From: Heterodera schachtii
Lineage: Eukaryota; Nematoda; Chromadorea; Rhabditida; Heteroderidae
Length of the DNA stretch: 64,000 nucleotides
Direction: 5' to 3'
Assembly (NCBI GenBank): GCA_023374025.1
Contig: SIJG01000008.1
Span: 1,294,215 to 1,358,214 of the forward strand
Shown one piece after another: positions 44,201-56,466 of the stretch. A program made the position numbers and the translations under genes. The notes beneath the pieces are model-generated. The model was not told the origin of the DNA and ran no database searches. It saw only the letters and a program-made list of their open reading frames with translations. Position 1 is the stretch's first letter, and each line of letters starts with the position of its first letter.

Positions 44201-46358
44201 GATCGTAAGAGAGTGAGAAAATGTTGTAGGATTGGTTCGTGTTTATGATGTAATCACGACTAAATGACAAGAACATATGTGTGTAAATGCCAGCATTCGT
44301 TCTTTACTTAGGCAAACGGAACAATTCGCCGCCCCATCCGTCGGTGCCTAATGTCCGTGTAATTGGGTCTCCCCGTGCCTGTCGAATGTTAATTACCTAA
44401 TTAGTAAAAGATATAATTAATTCACACACAGTTATCCAATTGGCCAAAAAGCCGTTCTTTATGTAATTATTGTTGTCTGGGGAGCCCATTAGCAATTCAC
44501 TGTGCAGAATGGAATCAGCCTGAATAAAAACAAAATTACATATTTAAAAATGTTCCAAAATGAATTGCCGGATTCTGAAGTCGCCAGTCCAAGGACGAGT
44601 CCCAAAACGGAAGACAAACTGTTGGGTCGACAGCACGAAGAGCAATTTCCAATCTAACGGACAAAAGGGCATAAAAAATAATCGCAAAATAATTTTATTG
44701 TTTGTGCCACCTTTTCAAGTATTCCCTGTGCCAACAAATGAAAGTCGGACCGCCATGTGCCCCGGGCATTTTGCTGGAGTCCGAATGTAAAAAGGCAATA
44801 CGGTCGTACTCATAGGAACCGTAGCCTTGCTTCAGCTGTAGCAGCGCATTGTGCTAAAAAAAGTGCGCCTTTTACGCTAATTACCAATAAAATAACAAAC
44901 AATTAAGCATTATGAGTATTATGCCAAGATTTTATTTAATTGCCAAGACAAATTGACATAGTCCAATTAACGTTGTGACAGAACAGCCATAGACAAAAGA
45001 CCAACAATGTTTATTTAATAAATTCTTGCTGTAAGTTCGCCAAGTTCTTGCCAAGAAAAATTTATATGATTCATTTTACAATGGAGCCGGGTTTAGTTAC
45101 CTATTTTTCCTTGACTTCCCCGTGGTCTTAAACATTTTTGTGTACTTTTGTTAATCTATTTTTATATTAAGCCCATTTTTATGATTTATTTTTGGTCCTA
45201 AACCAGAAAAAAATTAAAAACTATTTATTCCATTTTGGCATATCGTCCAAAATCCCATAAAAATACAAATACTATTGTCTTCAAATTTTGAATTATTTTT
45301 TCTATTTCTATTTTTATTCCTCCACCACTTACATATCTTGTCCGTTCGTCTGCGGTGAGCATACGGTATTCTTTCCGTGTGCATCTGCACAGTACGCCAT
45401 TTGTTGTTGGTGTCGTGGTTGTGGTAAGTATCGGTGTGCCAGTCGTTGTGACGCTCGGTGTCGTGCCGACTGTTGTGGCACTCGTTGGAGTGCTTGTGGC
45501 ATATGTTGGCGTATATCCTGTTGTGGAACTTGACATGCCGATCGTTGTTGTGGCAACTGTTGTTGCTTCCTCCGATTGTATGCGATCGCTTTCACGAAAC
45601 AATGCCGGCCTTGCGGGCACAGTGTTATTCGGGTCATAATGGCACAGTTCGAAGCCCAATTTCCTGCCTAAATTTGTGTGACAAAACGGTTGAGAAGCGA
45701 TCAATGATCACCTCCCAGAGCTGAGCACAACGTTTCGATGTTGTAAGAGCTGTACAAAAGGGCAGCCGTTTGTGACGGAGGCGGTTGCCAAAGCAGCTCA
45801 AAATCAAACGGAGATCGATGGGTGGGAAGCCCTAAAGCATTTGATGATTAAATAATAAGAATTAAACGTGGTCATATTTAATTTTTTTATTTTTATAATA
45901 ATAATAAAATTTAATGCGCAACTTTGGTCATTTAAGGAGGAAATAACAGCGGAATTTAATTTTTTTTTTCTATTTTTAAATTCATATCATAGTGCCCAAG
46001 CTTCTCCCGGTGCTCAAACTTAGCATCTGATCACTTCAATGTCTTACCCAGCCCCGGTGATGAGGGCACCAAATCCTCCCAAGTGACAATTCGACCTTGG
46101 CAATATGCCTGAAATAACACTCAAAATTGAATGAATGTCTCGGCTTTGGCCCACTCTGTCCGTCAGTTCCCCACTCCTCAGTCCCATCATGCATCCCTGC
46201 CGTTGGTTCGGTGGCCGCGTCATGCAAAAAGTATAATTTTGCGTTCTGCCGCATGGCGCCTCGGTTGAAGTGATTTGAGCGAATGACTGCTTGGCAAAAA
46301 TGGCCAAACCGATCAGCGATTTGAACAGACTGATCGAAGTCAAAAGCATTTGGCCCAT
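41230..46358 (-). CDS. tyrosinase (type-3 copper oxidase) with ShKT modules
   Basis: Exons: 46155-46358, 46048-46108, 45712-45831, 45333-45667, 44711-44853, 44569-44653, 44430-44519, 44308-44378, 44199-44259, 44031-44117, 43768-43830, 43545-43625, 43414-43489, 43277-43361, 43110-43210, 42893-42972, 42551-42806, 42254-42416, 41353-41482, 41230-41278. About 780 residues. A signal peptide (LFKSLIGLAIFAKQSFAQ) is followed by a Thr-rich linker. The CuA site has FLHSD, GAHGGPTFICWHREYLKR and ALRAVDPTVCLPFWDSSLDW. The CuB site has SNHDGVHVWVGGHM and MDPIFFMHHCFMDY. Then come a Cys-rich segment, a GN-repeat linker and two ShKT modules (CYDNHECCPIWASNGTC; CERNAHFMARNC). Nematode tyrosinases of this build act in cuticle or eggshell tanning. 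The exon at 42551-42806 is 256 nt, but both neighbours demand a multiple of three. Intron 6 uses a GC donor (CCG|GCAATT). Confidence 0.88.
41596..41971. mobile_element. foldback element in tyrosinase intron
   Basis: Arms at 41596-41703 and 41863-41971 are inverted copies. They share GTGAGGACAATCCGACAGAG and CGCCGAAGGGGACAGATTGT. Each arm contains tandem CGGATTGTCCACTGT units, and more units continue to about 42029. It lies in the intron between the two ShKT exons. Confidence 0.85.
42560..42800. repeat. GGNAATGG minisatellite coding a Gly-Asn linker
   Basis: On the - strand, repeated GGAAATGGCAACCGAAATGG-type units encode (GN)n. Two units (near 42690 and 42712) each lack one T relative to the others, which shifts the reading frame inside the tyrosinase exon. 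Confidence 0.8.
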
Positions 46359-46777
46359 TTATTTGTTGCTGTTTAACCAATGAATTTTTAATTTATTTTC
46401 TTCCAGAAAATTAAAATTTGGGTGTTTTTAAAAATAGTTTTGAAGGTTTTCCCGACAAAATTAATAGAATTTTGATATCATTAAAAAGCTCTGATCATTT
46501 GCTAACAGAAGTAATCAAAACATATTTATCAATGGTCATTTTCCACTTTTAACTGTCAAAAAGCGGATTTCGCATTAGCGAGAGAGAGTTTATCACTTTG
46601 CCACTGAGTTTTTAAATTAGGAAAAATCACACAAAAAGAAAAAAGAAAGCATATGCACAACCAGGAAATAAATATATCCTTTTAATGAATAAAAAAACAA
46701 AGAAAAATGCATGGAATTGAAACTCCCGCCGCGCTGACTCACAAAATCACAAAAGTTTGGGCGTTTAACACCGCCAG

Positions 46778-46804
46778 CCCCCCCCCCCCCCCCCCCCCCC
46801 CCCC
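46778..46804. repeat. 27-C homopolymer
   Basis: The longest of the poly-C tracts in the window, in unique AT-rich DNA. Confidence 0.9.
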
Positions 46805-46865
46805 TTCGCCTTTCATTTGCCACATTTATAAATCGTGGCGGCTATTACTGTTTTGTTAAAAGCTG

Positions 46866-47000
46866 ATGAGTATTGCCACACCAAAGATTAATCAAAAGCG
46901 AATTGAGCAGAGGAACGACAACGAAATGTATAGCGACGATGCCATTTTACGAATTGAAATGCTTTGTGAAATTTTAAAAGATAAACAATTCCAATGCTAA
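46866..47000 (+). CDS. small unknown ORF
   Basis: Forty-four codons from ATG to TAA, with a mixed charged composition (MYSDDAILRIEMLCEIL) unlike the low-complexity flanks. It contains no signal peptide or known motif. It could be a lone exon or chance. Confidence 0.2.
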   Translation: MSIATPKINQKRIEQRNDNEMYSDDAILRIEMLCEILKDKQFQC

Positions 47001-48726
47001 TAATCACCTGGCAATAATGGGGATTGCCAACAACAGACATTTCTGATGAGCAATTTTGGGGAATTTTTATTTATTATTAATATTAATTAAATACCAAAAA
47101 AAGAAAACATAAATTTCAAGATTTTTGGTAATTAAAATATAGTGCTGTCCGAGAGTCTCTCTCGGTCTCGAGTCTCGGGAAATTTTAGATCTTTGCAAAA
47201 AATTGTTGAAAATTTTAACCAAAAATTGGGCAATTTTTTTTGAATTTATGTTTAATCGAATTGAACAGTTTACATTTTCCATATTATTTTTCAATATAAC
47301 AAAAATTTGAAATTTTACTTCAGTTTATTAACAAATTTTGTCCAAATGATGCATTATAAATTTTTAATTTTAATTTTATAAAAAAATGATTTGCGATTTT
47401 TAATACAATTTTTTTGTCACTTTGGGAGCACTTGGATAAATTCCTTTTATTCATAATTCTCCTTATTTATTGAATGCTTAATTATTTTCTATTTTGCTAA
47501 TTTCCCTTTCTTGCTTTTTTTTCACTTTTTACAATAATTTTTTGTATCATTCGATAGTTCCAATTTTTAATGTTAGCCCAATGCTTCGCGAGTCAAACAA
47601 ATGTGATCAGTTATGTTAAGCTTAACTTTGATTCCATTCCTTCCCAAATCATTGTGTTGCCCAATAATAATTGTAAAAAAAGAAATTCGGGGAAATAAAT
47701 GCAAAAATTTTGTTCCTTTTTGTTTTGTCTCTCCTTTTTAGGGGCCGTACTTTTTCTTTCAAAATAAATTCAGAGGAACAGAGCTGTGTTCTCTGGCATT
47801 TTATTGGATAAATAAGTTTCGTAGGATAAATAGTGCTTTATCCTTTATTATTACGACGATTGTTTTCGCGTTATTTTCCCCATTTTATTTATTTTTTTGA
47901 CGACTTTTTCCTTTTGTATTAGCACTCATTCAATTTTATGATGTTTTATGTTGTTTCTATATTCATTTTAAAATATATTTCCCGATTTTCGTTCTCCCTT
48001 TGAACATCCCCCAAGTGTCTTAAATTGGTGTATTTGGTCGGGATTAAGTGTGTTTATCCTGAAGTTTAATACTGGTGATAACTGATAACATTTGTCCCCA
48101 TTTATCCAACCCGAAGCCCAAATTTCTCTAACGGTTTTATTTTTCACATACATTTTAGTTTTAATATAAATATTTTCTTTTAAATAATTTCTTTTATTTA
48201 TATTTTTCAGTTTATAAATGTTTTAAATTTAAAAAAATAACGATTAATTATTTAATTATGTCGGAAATACGGAAGAAACAGAGGAACAAATGGAAAAGCA
48301 AATGTAATTTAAAAATTTAAATGAATATTTTAAATTCTTTTAAAACTTTAAAATGTGCCAAACCCCAAAATATGTGTTTTTATGTTTTTATAAGTCGCTC
48401 TAAATCAAAACTGTTCGGAGAAATTGCTATTTTTGGGCTTCTCTCGCCATAACTAAGCCGCAAAAAAAAAATGTAAAAACATAAAATCCCATCTCTAGCA
48501 ATGAAGAAATGGCTGCTTTCTTTAATTTTTAAACTTTAAAAATATGCCGTGGCGAAATGCCTAGGAAATATTAATTTTTAAAATAATTTCGGAAAGTTTT
48601 CAAGTTTTGTATCCAAATAAGTAGCAATGTAACGCTGTGTTGTGCAGCCAGCAGTTAAAAACGAAATGCTGAACGCGACAAAGTCTGTTAAGTGATGCCA
48701 TAAATAGCCACCCAACCATGGTCAAA

Positions 48727-48830
48727 CTAGGGCTGTGCGAGAAGTATTTTTACCGGGAACCGATACCGAGAATGACCCCGGGAAACGATACGAGAACCGA
48801 GACCCCAAAAAACCCAAGAAATTTTTCGAC
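48727..48830. repeat. ACCGAGA motif array
   Basis: Starts AGGGCTGTGCGAG, then ACCGATACCGAGAATGACC, ACGAGAACCGAGA and further variants. Same family of ACCG-based arrays as 37664, 52406, 54456 and 63886. Confidence 0.5.
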
Positions 48831-49278
48831 TCGGGAATCGAGAACCGAGAAATCTAAATGAAATTGATTCAATGTATTTTTTAAAAATCAAAAACACATT
48901 AAAAAGGGGGGTAGGTCAAACGGAATTTTTGCGTAGGAGTCCTAGGTCAAACCCAGAAATTTGAATTTTCACAATATTCTCAACCCAAAAATGAAAATTT
49001 TAAAAAATTTTTAGATGGATAACATGATAGTTTCTGTGTTAAAACCGAACATTCGTAAAATATAATTTGATTGAGATATTCTATAAAACATTTGTTAAAA
49101 ATTAATAAATATTTGTTAAATGTTGCCAACTTCCTGTTTGTCTAATTTACAATTCTGCTCATCGTTAAAAAATAATAATTAATTTTCTCCTCATTTTATA
49201 TATACCAATGAAAAGGGGGCCTTAAATTTTTTCTTTTTTTCAAATTAAAATATTTAATAATTTATGAATACTTATGAA

Positions 49279-49698
49279 TAGGGCTTCTTCCTTTTTTAGG
49301 CAAATGCCTAAAATTTTGCGCACTTGATACGCAAAGATAAGCACAAAAAACGCGTTTTCCGCTTGGTTTGAGGTGTCTAAGATGACTTTTATAATGCCTA
49401 TTTTTGCCTATTTCGGGGTTTTTGTGCCTAAAATGCCTATTTTAGGGTTTTTGAAAAAATCCTTAACAAAAATGCAATAAAAACGAAAAACATACCCCTA
49501 AGAAATGACTAGGAAAATTTTCAGAAAATATACCCCTAATAAATGAAAAAAATTTCCCAAAAATTGATCCCAAAATTTAATATTTTTTTCTTAATAAAAA
49601 TTTTGGTTCACTGCCTATTTAATGCCTATTTTGCGATTTTTTTATGCCTATTTAGGTGCCTATTTCTCGATTTTTTGTGCATAAAAAAGGAAGCCCTA
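49279..49698. mobile_element. 420-bp inverted-end element with GCCTATTTT core
   Basis: Ends TAGGGCTTCTTCCTTTTTTA and (reversed) TAGGGCTTCCTTTTTTAT are inverted repeats. The interior repeats GCCTATTTT/TGCCTA many times in one orientation. No protein is encoded. Confidence 0.75.
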
Positions 49699-49862
49699 CT
49701 TATGAATACTTTAAAAATTTATAAATTTTTACATTTTCTCAAAAATATTTAATATGCAAATAAGTAAAATCGATTTATCAATTAAAAATGATTTCTTATA
49801 TTTTTTCAATTCAATTGTATTTGTATTATTCAATTCGATAGACTATTTCCAAAATTATTTCG

Positions 49863-52058
49863 ATGCTCGTCAAATTCATTTTTATTTTCGTTTTTCATAT
49901 TACCGCTTCATTTGCTTCTCCCGGCCAATGCGCTGCCAAAAGTATGCAAAAATAATTTACAAATATGAATTATGCTCATAGGGACTGGAGTTTAAGCACA
50001 TAAATGACAGAAAATTTTCTGAAAAGTTTTAAGAATTCATATTGAGCTTAAGCAAATTAGAAAAGCCAACGAAATTTTCAGCCTTTCTTAACTAAAAACA
50101 ATTTTACTACCACTAAAACAATATAAATTTTAATGGAATTTTTCTTAATTGATTTTAATTTGAAAAACATTTTTAATTTTTGGTTTGAACTTTAAAAATT
50201 TGGTGTGAAAAATAATAAAAAATTTTGGAGCCTCTTTACATTTGTCTTGATCAATTTTTATGTTTATTTTCAAATTTTTTTTGAAAAAGCCTTTTTTTTA
50301 TTCAATATTTACATGTAATCTTAATTTAATTAAATAATTCTTTCGAAAAATTTGCAGACATGCAATTTTGGTTGGCCAAAACAATGTTCAAATACAATTC
50401 CGTGGGCGCAGCAAAACAATTATTGGATAATTATTACGTTGATTATTTTTCGCCAGAGACATCGGACGAAATGCAGGAAAAATTACCACAAAAAATTGCC
50501 ATTTTTACTCATATTTATTTGTTACAATGCAAAATTGACCAAAACAAAGACGAATTGGAGCAAATGCTGTCGAAAAATGATGACGAAAATGTGGGGAAGA
50601 AGAGAAAAGAAGAAGAAGCGGCAACATCAAAGGGGAAGAAAAAGGGCGACAAAAAAGCGCAAACAATTTACGCGCAAATCAGTGGCCAATTGTCCGAGTG
50701 AGAAAATCAATTAGCTAGTAATTAATTGTTAATTAATATTTGCGACTCCTCATTTTTATACAAATTTTTCCGATTTTTCAGTTTATTTCAAAAGGCTTGG
50801 CAAAATGAGGATGAATTGTCGCTGTTGTGCCATTTGTTAGAATTGAAAAATGAAATTTTTAAGAAATTGCGCCTCAAAATATTTGGCCATTGCGCGAAAA
50901 AGCCAAAATGTGCAAATGCATTGGAGGCACAACAGACAATCAGTGAAAATCGAGAACAAATTGCCGAATGGCTTCTCAGTGATCTGTTGCATTATTTCCC
51001 CGAACGGCAGCGATTGATCGGATATTTTAAGTAATTCCGAAAGTCTTTCAATTTACTTAAAGTAAAAAACTTAGTTTTTTAAGTCTAAAAAGGAAAAGAA
51101 TAATTTCTCTTCTCGAGAGTTTCAAAAATCTTTAAAAATATTTTATATTATTTTATTATTAAGAAAAGTGTCCAAAAGAAACAAAGCCGAAGAAATTCTT
51201 AGAACAAGGACAAAATTTGGTAATCTAATCGGCATGCAAAGAGTTGTGATTTTGTGGTCAGCAGTTTATGAGCAAATTAGTTTTGTCGGTAATTTTTGTT
51301 TTGGTTTTACAATTTGCCTAATTACTTTTATCATTTATTTATTTAAACTTTATTTTTTTCAGTTCCTTCCGATGGAAATGCCTTTTTGACTTTGGTTTTT
51401 GATGAATTCTTTAAAGGTGCAAAATCAGTGCTCTCAAAATGGAGAAGCAAACTTATTTTAGATTCGGCCCATTATCAAGAATGGGCCACAATTTTTTTTG
51501 CTGATGAATATGCCAAAATTGGTTCGGAAGGTGCCATTTTCAAATTTTTTTTTCTCTCATAAATTATGAAACATACATTAAAATTTTTCACCGGAAACAG
51601 ATTAGTAAATGGGAACTAACTTGTTATAACGTTCCCGATCCGATTTTTAATTAAACCCAATTTGTCGAAAAATGACCTGTACCTACATGGATTTTGAAAA
51701 ATATAGGTTTTAATCCAGGTATAGGCCGATGAGCTCCATCCCAATCCGCCGCGAAAATTTTTGCATATTTTTATGAGAAATGTTATAATATTTTGCCAAA
51801 AAGAGGCCAATTTAAAAATTTTCCGGTCATTGTTTGAATTTATTGTCGTAATTTTCAAAGGGATTTTTTGAAATTTCAAATTTAGAAAAACTCAAAGAAC
51901 ATAAAGAAGGCAGAATGAAAATGAAGAGAATTCTTTTGGACAATTTAATGGCCGATTGGCAATCGTATCAGGGCTCATTTTGGACCCTAGAAAAGATGAT
52001 TCAGGAAGCGGTTGAATTTAATTCAAAAAAGAAAATAGTTATAAATTTTGGAACCTAA
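49863..52058 (+). CDS. secreted protein, OTU-like segment without catalytic Cys
   Basis: Six exons in phase: 49863-49941, 50358-50697, 50782-51030, 51164-51288, 51363-51530, 51886-52058, giving 377 residues. Exon 1 encodes MLVKFIFIFVFHITASFA, a signal peptide followed by SPGQC. An alpha-helical stretch comes next, then a Lys-rich patch (KKRKEEEAATSKGKKKGDKK) that resembles a nuclear localisation signal. After more helical sequence, VPSDGNAFLTLVFDEFF resembles the OTU-protease active-site motif DGNCLFRA, with Ala in place of Cys. The late segment W-Q-S-Y-Q-G-S-F-W-T-L-E and KKKIVIN resembles later OTU strands, but no final active-site His was seen. It would be a pseudo-enzyme if the resemblance is real; otherwise the family is unknown. 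The stop is TAA at 52056. Confidence 0.65.
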
Positions 52059-52405
52059 AGCAAATAATAGCGGATATCCACGACATGCAATCGGGCGGAT
52101 GTGCCATGGTGAGGAAAATAAAAAATTAATGGGAAAGTTTAAAAAAAAATATTCGAAAAATTATAATTAAATATTCTAAAGGTATTTAAAATGAACAAAA
52201 TTCAAAAGCACTCCCTCTTTATTTAACTATAAAAAACGTTCCCATATTTTTTCAATTCAAAAAGTACAATTTCCTAAGCACTTTCTTTGAATTTCATTTG
52301 TTCCATTTCACTTTTCTTTTTCGACTCCTAAGTTGACTTCATTTAATCATAATAATTAACTTCCCTTCCCGGCTTTTATTTTTCGAGCTTAAAGCCTTAA
52401 ACTAT

Positions 52406-52870
52406 GGTAGAGCGGTAATCGGTAATTGTAAAAATACCGGTACCGGTAGTACTGCAAAAACCGGTACCGGTACCAACTTTTCCACCGGTACCGGTATTTT
52501 TTTGCTTTCAACACCGTTTTTTCGTGGCGCGTTTTTTCCAAAATTTTGGGGAACAAGGGGGTCCGGCGGTGCCGATAGGCGCCGCCGGGAAAATTTTTTT
52601 AATTTTAATGCGATTTGTTAACAGATTTTATCCAAAAATGACTAAATTTTGCGCTTTTAAGCCAATTTTTTAAGAAAAAAATGGCTCGAACCCAATAAAA
52701 TATGTTTGTGCTAAGACTCCTATTCTTACCAGTGCAAATTTTACCGGCGGTACCGGTACTAGACAAACCGGTACCGGTACATTTATTTTTGAAAAAACCG
52801 GTACCGGTACCGTGAGAAAAAACCGGTAATTACCGGCCAGTACCGGTACCGGTACCAGCATCGCTCTACC
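52406..52870. mobile_element. 465-bp inverted-end element with ACCGGT core
   Basis: Nine-base ends GGTAGAGCG and CGCTCTACC. Inside, ACCGGTACCGGTA runs occupy both flanks. The centre carries a GATA-loop hairpin (52563-52588) and a TTAACAGATTTTATCCAAAA segment shared with about 38890-39020. ACCGGT is its own reverse complement. Confidence 0.75.
52563..52588. repeat. GATA-loop GC hairpin, copy 2
   Basis: Identical to 38644-38669. It sits inside the ACCGGT element. Confidence 0.85.
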
Positions 52871-53103
52871 CTACCTTAAACATTAAATTTTGGAAAATGA
52901 TAATCATATACATATTCCAGAGCAGAAACAGGATGAAATATTATTATTAATGCTGTCTCTTCGTATGTAATGTTAATGTAAGATTGTGATTGCGACAACC
53001 ATTCCCGAAAGAGTTACAGACCCTGCACTGGTGGCCAAGTACCTTCGGGACTGAACCGTCCTGCGCCTAAAAATGCATGCGATTAACAAAAATAGGGATC
53101 CAC

Positions 53104-53465
53104 GCGTTTCGGCGCTGGCGTTTCGGCACTCGCGTTTCGGCGCCAGCTCGTTTTTCCACTATAGCTTTTTTTCTTTGGCATCCAAATCTGGTATCATTCG
53201 AAAGCTCTTAACATGCTCTATTAGCCTTACAAAAATCAAAACGATTAAGCCTGGAAAAAATTTATTAAGAAAAAAACTTGAAAAATTTCGACTTTTCGCA
53301 ATTTTCATGTAAAATTGTCTAATCGCGACTCAATAGCTCAGAAAAAGCTTCTAAACATGTTAAGCTTTCGAATGATATCAACAATGTTGGATTTGGATGC
53401 CAAAGAAAAAAGCTATAGTGGAAAAACGAGCTGGCGCCGAAACGCCAACGCCGGCGCCGAAACGC
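53104..53465. mobile_element. foldback element, 362 bp
   Basis: Arms of about 120 bp (53104-53222 and 53345-53465) share GAGCTGGCGCCGAAACGC, AAAGCTATAGTGGAAAAACG and TTGGATGCCAAAGAAAAA in inverted orientation. No coding frame. Confidence 0.85.
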
Positions 53466-53483
53466 AATGGACCCCAAAAATAG

Positions 53484-53745
53484 ACACCAAACGATTCCTC
53501 TCGGTCTGAAAAATTCACGAACCCGAAAGCATCGTAGGACCAAAAAACCCTTGAAAAGAGTTATTGGTCCTCAATCACTGCTTGATTTTTTCAAGGTTTA
53601 ATAGAAAGTAGTTTTACGCGCTTTTGGCTCGCCTAAACTACTTTTCTATCAAAGCCATTTCCGAGTGGTTGAGGAGGACCCATAACTTTTGTCAATGTCT
53701 TTCAGATTTGAGAATTACAGACTGAAGGGAATCGTGCTAAGTCGA
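53484..53745. mobile_element. foldback element with diverged arms
   Basis: Imperfect inverted arms: AACGATTCC-TCTCGGTCTG against CAGACTGAAGGGAATCGTG, and AGTTATTGGTCCTC against GAGGACCCATAACT, with AATAGAAAGTAGTTT against AAACTACTTTTCTATC near the centre. It overlaps the left end of the next element at 53734. Confidence 0.7.
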
Positions 53746-54186
53746 TCCAAAAAACAAAAAAACTCAGTGATTGATAAAATAATAAATTTAATTATTAATC
53801 AGTCTCAATGAATTTAAATTTTATGATTAATACTTAAACAAATATACATTAAAAAGAATAATATAAAAATTCGCCATTTTTGTTTTAAATTTTTTGCACA
53901 AATCTTTTGTCACCTATGGGCGGAAAAAGCAAAAAAGGGAGGTAAACAAAAATGAACGGCATGAAATTTCATACATAAATTGCAAAAAGAATAAAAAAAG
54001 GGATGGCTTGAAAACCTCGAAATAAATAAAATTTTTATTTTTTTAAATTTTAGCAGCAATATTATAATTTAATAAAAACTTCTATATATTTGATGAGTAT
54101 AATAATTATATGAATTTAGTGAATCGATTAATTAAATTTAATTATTTTATCAATCACTGAATTTTTTTTTTGGATCGACCTAGCAC
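53734..54186. mobile_element. inverted-end element, 453 bp
   Basis: About 60-bp inverted ends share GTGCTA(A/G)GTCGATCC, a poly-A tract, and CAGTGATTGATAAAATAAT. The interior is AT-rich with no frame. Confidence 0.8.
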
Positions 54187-54455
54187 CAAGGGTAATCATT
54201 TGGCATAGTGTAGTTAGTTGAACTTGATGCCTTTTAACAACAGGCGGTTCAGTCTCCGAAGGTATTTGGCCATTTCTCGGCACCGCCGGACCCCCCTCCC
54301 CCTTGTACCCCAAATTTTTGAAAAAATGCGCCGTAAAAAAGAGTTTTGAAAAGCAAAAAAGGTTGATTTACATGGCTTGATATAATTTTAAGCTAAAATA
54401 AAGTCTATAAAAATTTTTTCGAATTTTTTAATCAAAATTCCTAAATTTTGAAAAA

Positions 54456-54563
54456 AGCCCGGTCCCGGCGGGCGCCCGGTAAAACGGCTTTTTTTTGACC
54501 GGGCGGCCCTGGCCCGGTAAATTGTCGAAGCCCGTCCCGGTACTTTCAAAATTCCGGGCTCTA
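54456..54563. repeat. CCCGGT-type array (reverse of 63886-64000)
   Basis: Reads GCCCGGTCCCGGCGGGCGCC to ATTCCGGGCTCTAG. The reverse complement aligns with 63886-64000 through CTAGAGCCCGGAATT, GAAAGTACCG, GACAATT and GCCCGT/TTACCGGGCGCCCG. Confidence 0.75.
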
Positions 54564-54620
54564 GTGATTATTAGTGGGCAAATTCTATATTATTTTTTTC
54601 TCCGTTTTTTTCGCAATTTC

Positions 54621-56246
54621 ATGTCTTTAAAAGTAAAAATAGTTTTGGATAATAATTATTAATTAATTAAGGAAAACAGCACGATGATGCTGTGGGAGGA
54701 CGCGCCGGACAATGCGAACAGAGTTTTGCTGTTCAATGCGTTGGCAATTTGCATCAAAAAGGCAATTGCCGAATATGACGCCAAATCAGTGAACACAAAT
54801 TTGGACAAATTGAAAGAATTAGGCGAAAAAACGAGCCAAAACATGCTGAAGTGTATGGCAAGATTAAGCTCAAAAAACAGCCAAATAAAAGACCAATTTT
54901 TGGCCAAATTATATTTGGACAAAATTACCAAATTAATTGAGGAAGACGCAATTAGAGGGGAGCTGGAAAAAGCGCTAAGAGAAAAGAGTAATAATTTTTA
55001 TTGAATTAAGAGAAAAATAAGCCAATTAAAAAATAAGAAACAAAAAGAGAAGCATTTTTATTTAGCAAACCGCAAAATTTAGTTTAAAAAGCTAATTGAT
55101 CCCTTAATATTTCTTGTATGTATTTTAAAACTTCAGATGAGTTACTATACGAACTAATGGATTCGGAGGATGTTGTCAAACTTGAGCAACTCTATAAAGT
55201 GATTTTTCAAGACTTTTATTTATATTTATATTTTCCATTAAAATAATTAATAATTTTATTTTCAGCAAAATCACAGTTATTTTTTGCCTCCTGAAAATTT
55301 TATGTCGTCGGACGAAGAAACTTTTCATGATGCAGTCGATGATAATGAACACATTGATGGAAAATCAGATGAAAATTTAAAAAATGATAAAAATTCTGTC
55401 AAATTAACAAAAACGAAAGGACAATTAATTGGTAAAAATGCAAATGTAAACAAAGGAAAAACAAATAATGAGAATAAAAATGAGGGAATAAAAAGAAATA
55501 AATTTGACGAAGAAAGAAAAAATGAAAATAAATTTAATAAACTTGACAAATTCTTATCAGACGAAAAAAGCACAAAAAGAACGGACAAAACGCCAACAAA
55601 ATTAAAAATGACAAATAAAAACAAAGAAAAATTGGCGGAGAAATTGGACAGCGAAATTCATAAAAATGATGAAATATTGTGGGAAAATGGTGAAGTTTCA
55701 GAGAAAAATTCGGAAAGGAGTGAAAATTTAGACGCATTTTTTGCTTTAAATTTGACGGACGAAATGAACGAAAGTGAAGGCCAACAGAGCAATTTGAACA
55801 ACGAAAGCGAATGGTCATCGGAAAAGAATTCGTCGGAAATTTGGGAGCAAAATTTGGCGGAAGAAAACGCCAAAAAAATAAGAGATGAAATTTTGGGGTT
55901 AAAAACGGAAACGAATTTGTGGACACAGACGGACCAATACAGAAAGGGGAAGAGCAAAAAGTTGAAGAAAATTTACAAAATTGAGGACAATATGGGAAAA
56001 AGCGAGGAAGAAAATTCATCAAAAGCACCAATAGATAAGCAAAATTTGAATTCAAACGCCGAAACAAAAGGCCAAACATCCAAAAAGTTGGAGGAAAATT
56101 CAAATTTGAACACTTCAATGCTAATAAATGCTGAAAAAAACAGAACAAAAGCTGGAGGGAAAAAGTCAAACCGAGGCAAAGAGTCAAAAGGCAGAAAAAA
56201 AATTGAAAAAAATCAACAAAAAACAACCGAAAAGTGGAAATCATGA
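54621..56246 (+). CDS. Asn/Lys/Glu-rich protein of unknown family
   Basis: Exons 54672-54987, 55137-55198 and 55266-56246 are in phase. A 12-nt start exon 54621-54632 (MSLK, donor GTAAAA) would supply the start. The first 120 residues are helical (WEDAPDNANRVLLFNALAIC, then KLKELGEK). The last 327 residues are hydrophilic and low-complexity, very rich in Asn, Lys, Glu and Ser, beginning QNHSYFLPPENFMSSDEETF and ending in Lys-rich KSNRGKESKGRKKIEK. No signal peptide or known domain is seen. The long - strand frames opposite are shadows. It may continue into 57190-58019 if the stop is spliced around, which I cannot decide. Confidence 0.55.
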
Positions 56247-56466
56247 GGAAAAGGGCAAAACATTAGCAAAAATGACGACATATACCCAACCGATTGCACA
56301 ATGTTAATGGGACAATTGGGAATCTACAAAATTAGGGGTAATGTTGAAAAAGGCTGAAGTTCAATTTATGTGCCCAATCAAATTTATGAATCCAATTAAA
56401 ATCATTTTGTGAGTGTTTTTTGCCGTGGTGCCTCCAACCAAAGGCTTGATGTGAACAAATCACAAA

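Larger units (their letters stand above)
46359..49862. other. gene-poor repeat region
   Basis: Contains a 27-C run at 46778-46804, a GAGTCTCGG motif patch near 47150, an ACCGAGA-type array near 48727-48830, and the element at 49279-49698. One 44-codon frame (46866-47000, MSIATPKINQKR and so on) looks mildly coding but has no support. The rest is AT-rich. Confidence 0.5.

Noticed and set aside
55534..56244. 236-codon - strand frame rich in Phe and Leu
   Set aside because: Antisense of the Asn/Lys-rich exon; AAA/AAT-rich codons give Phe/Leu on the reverse strand.
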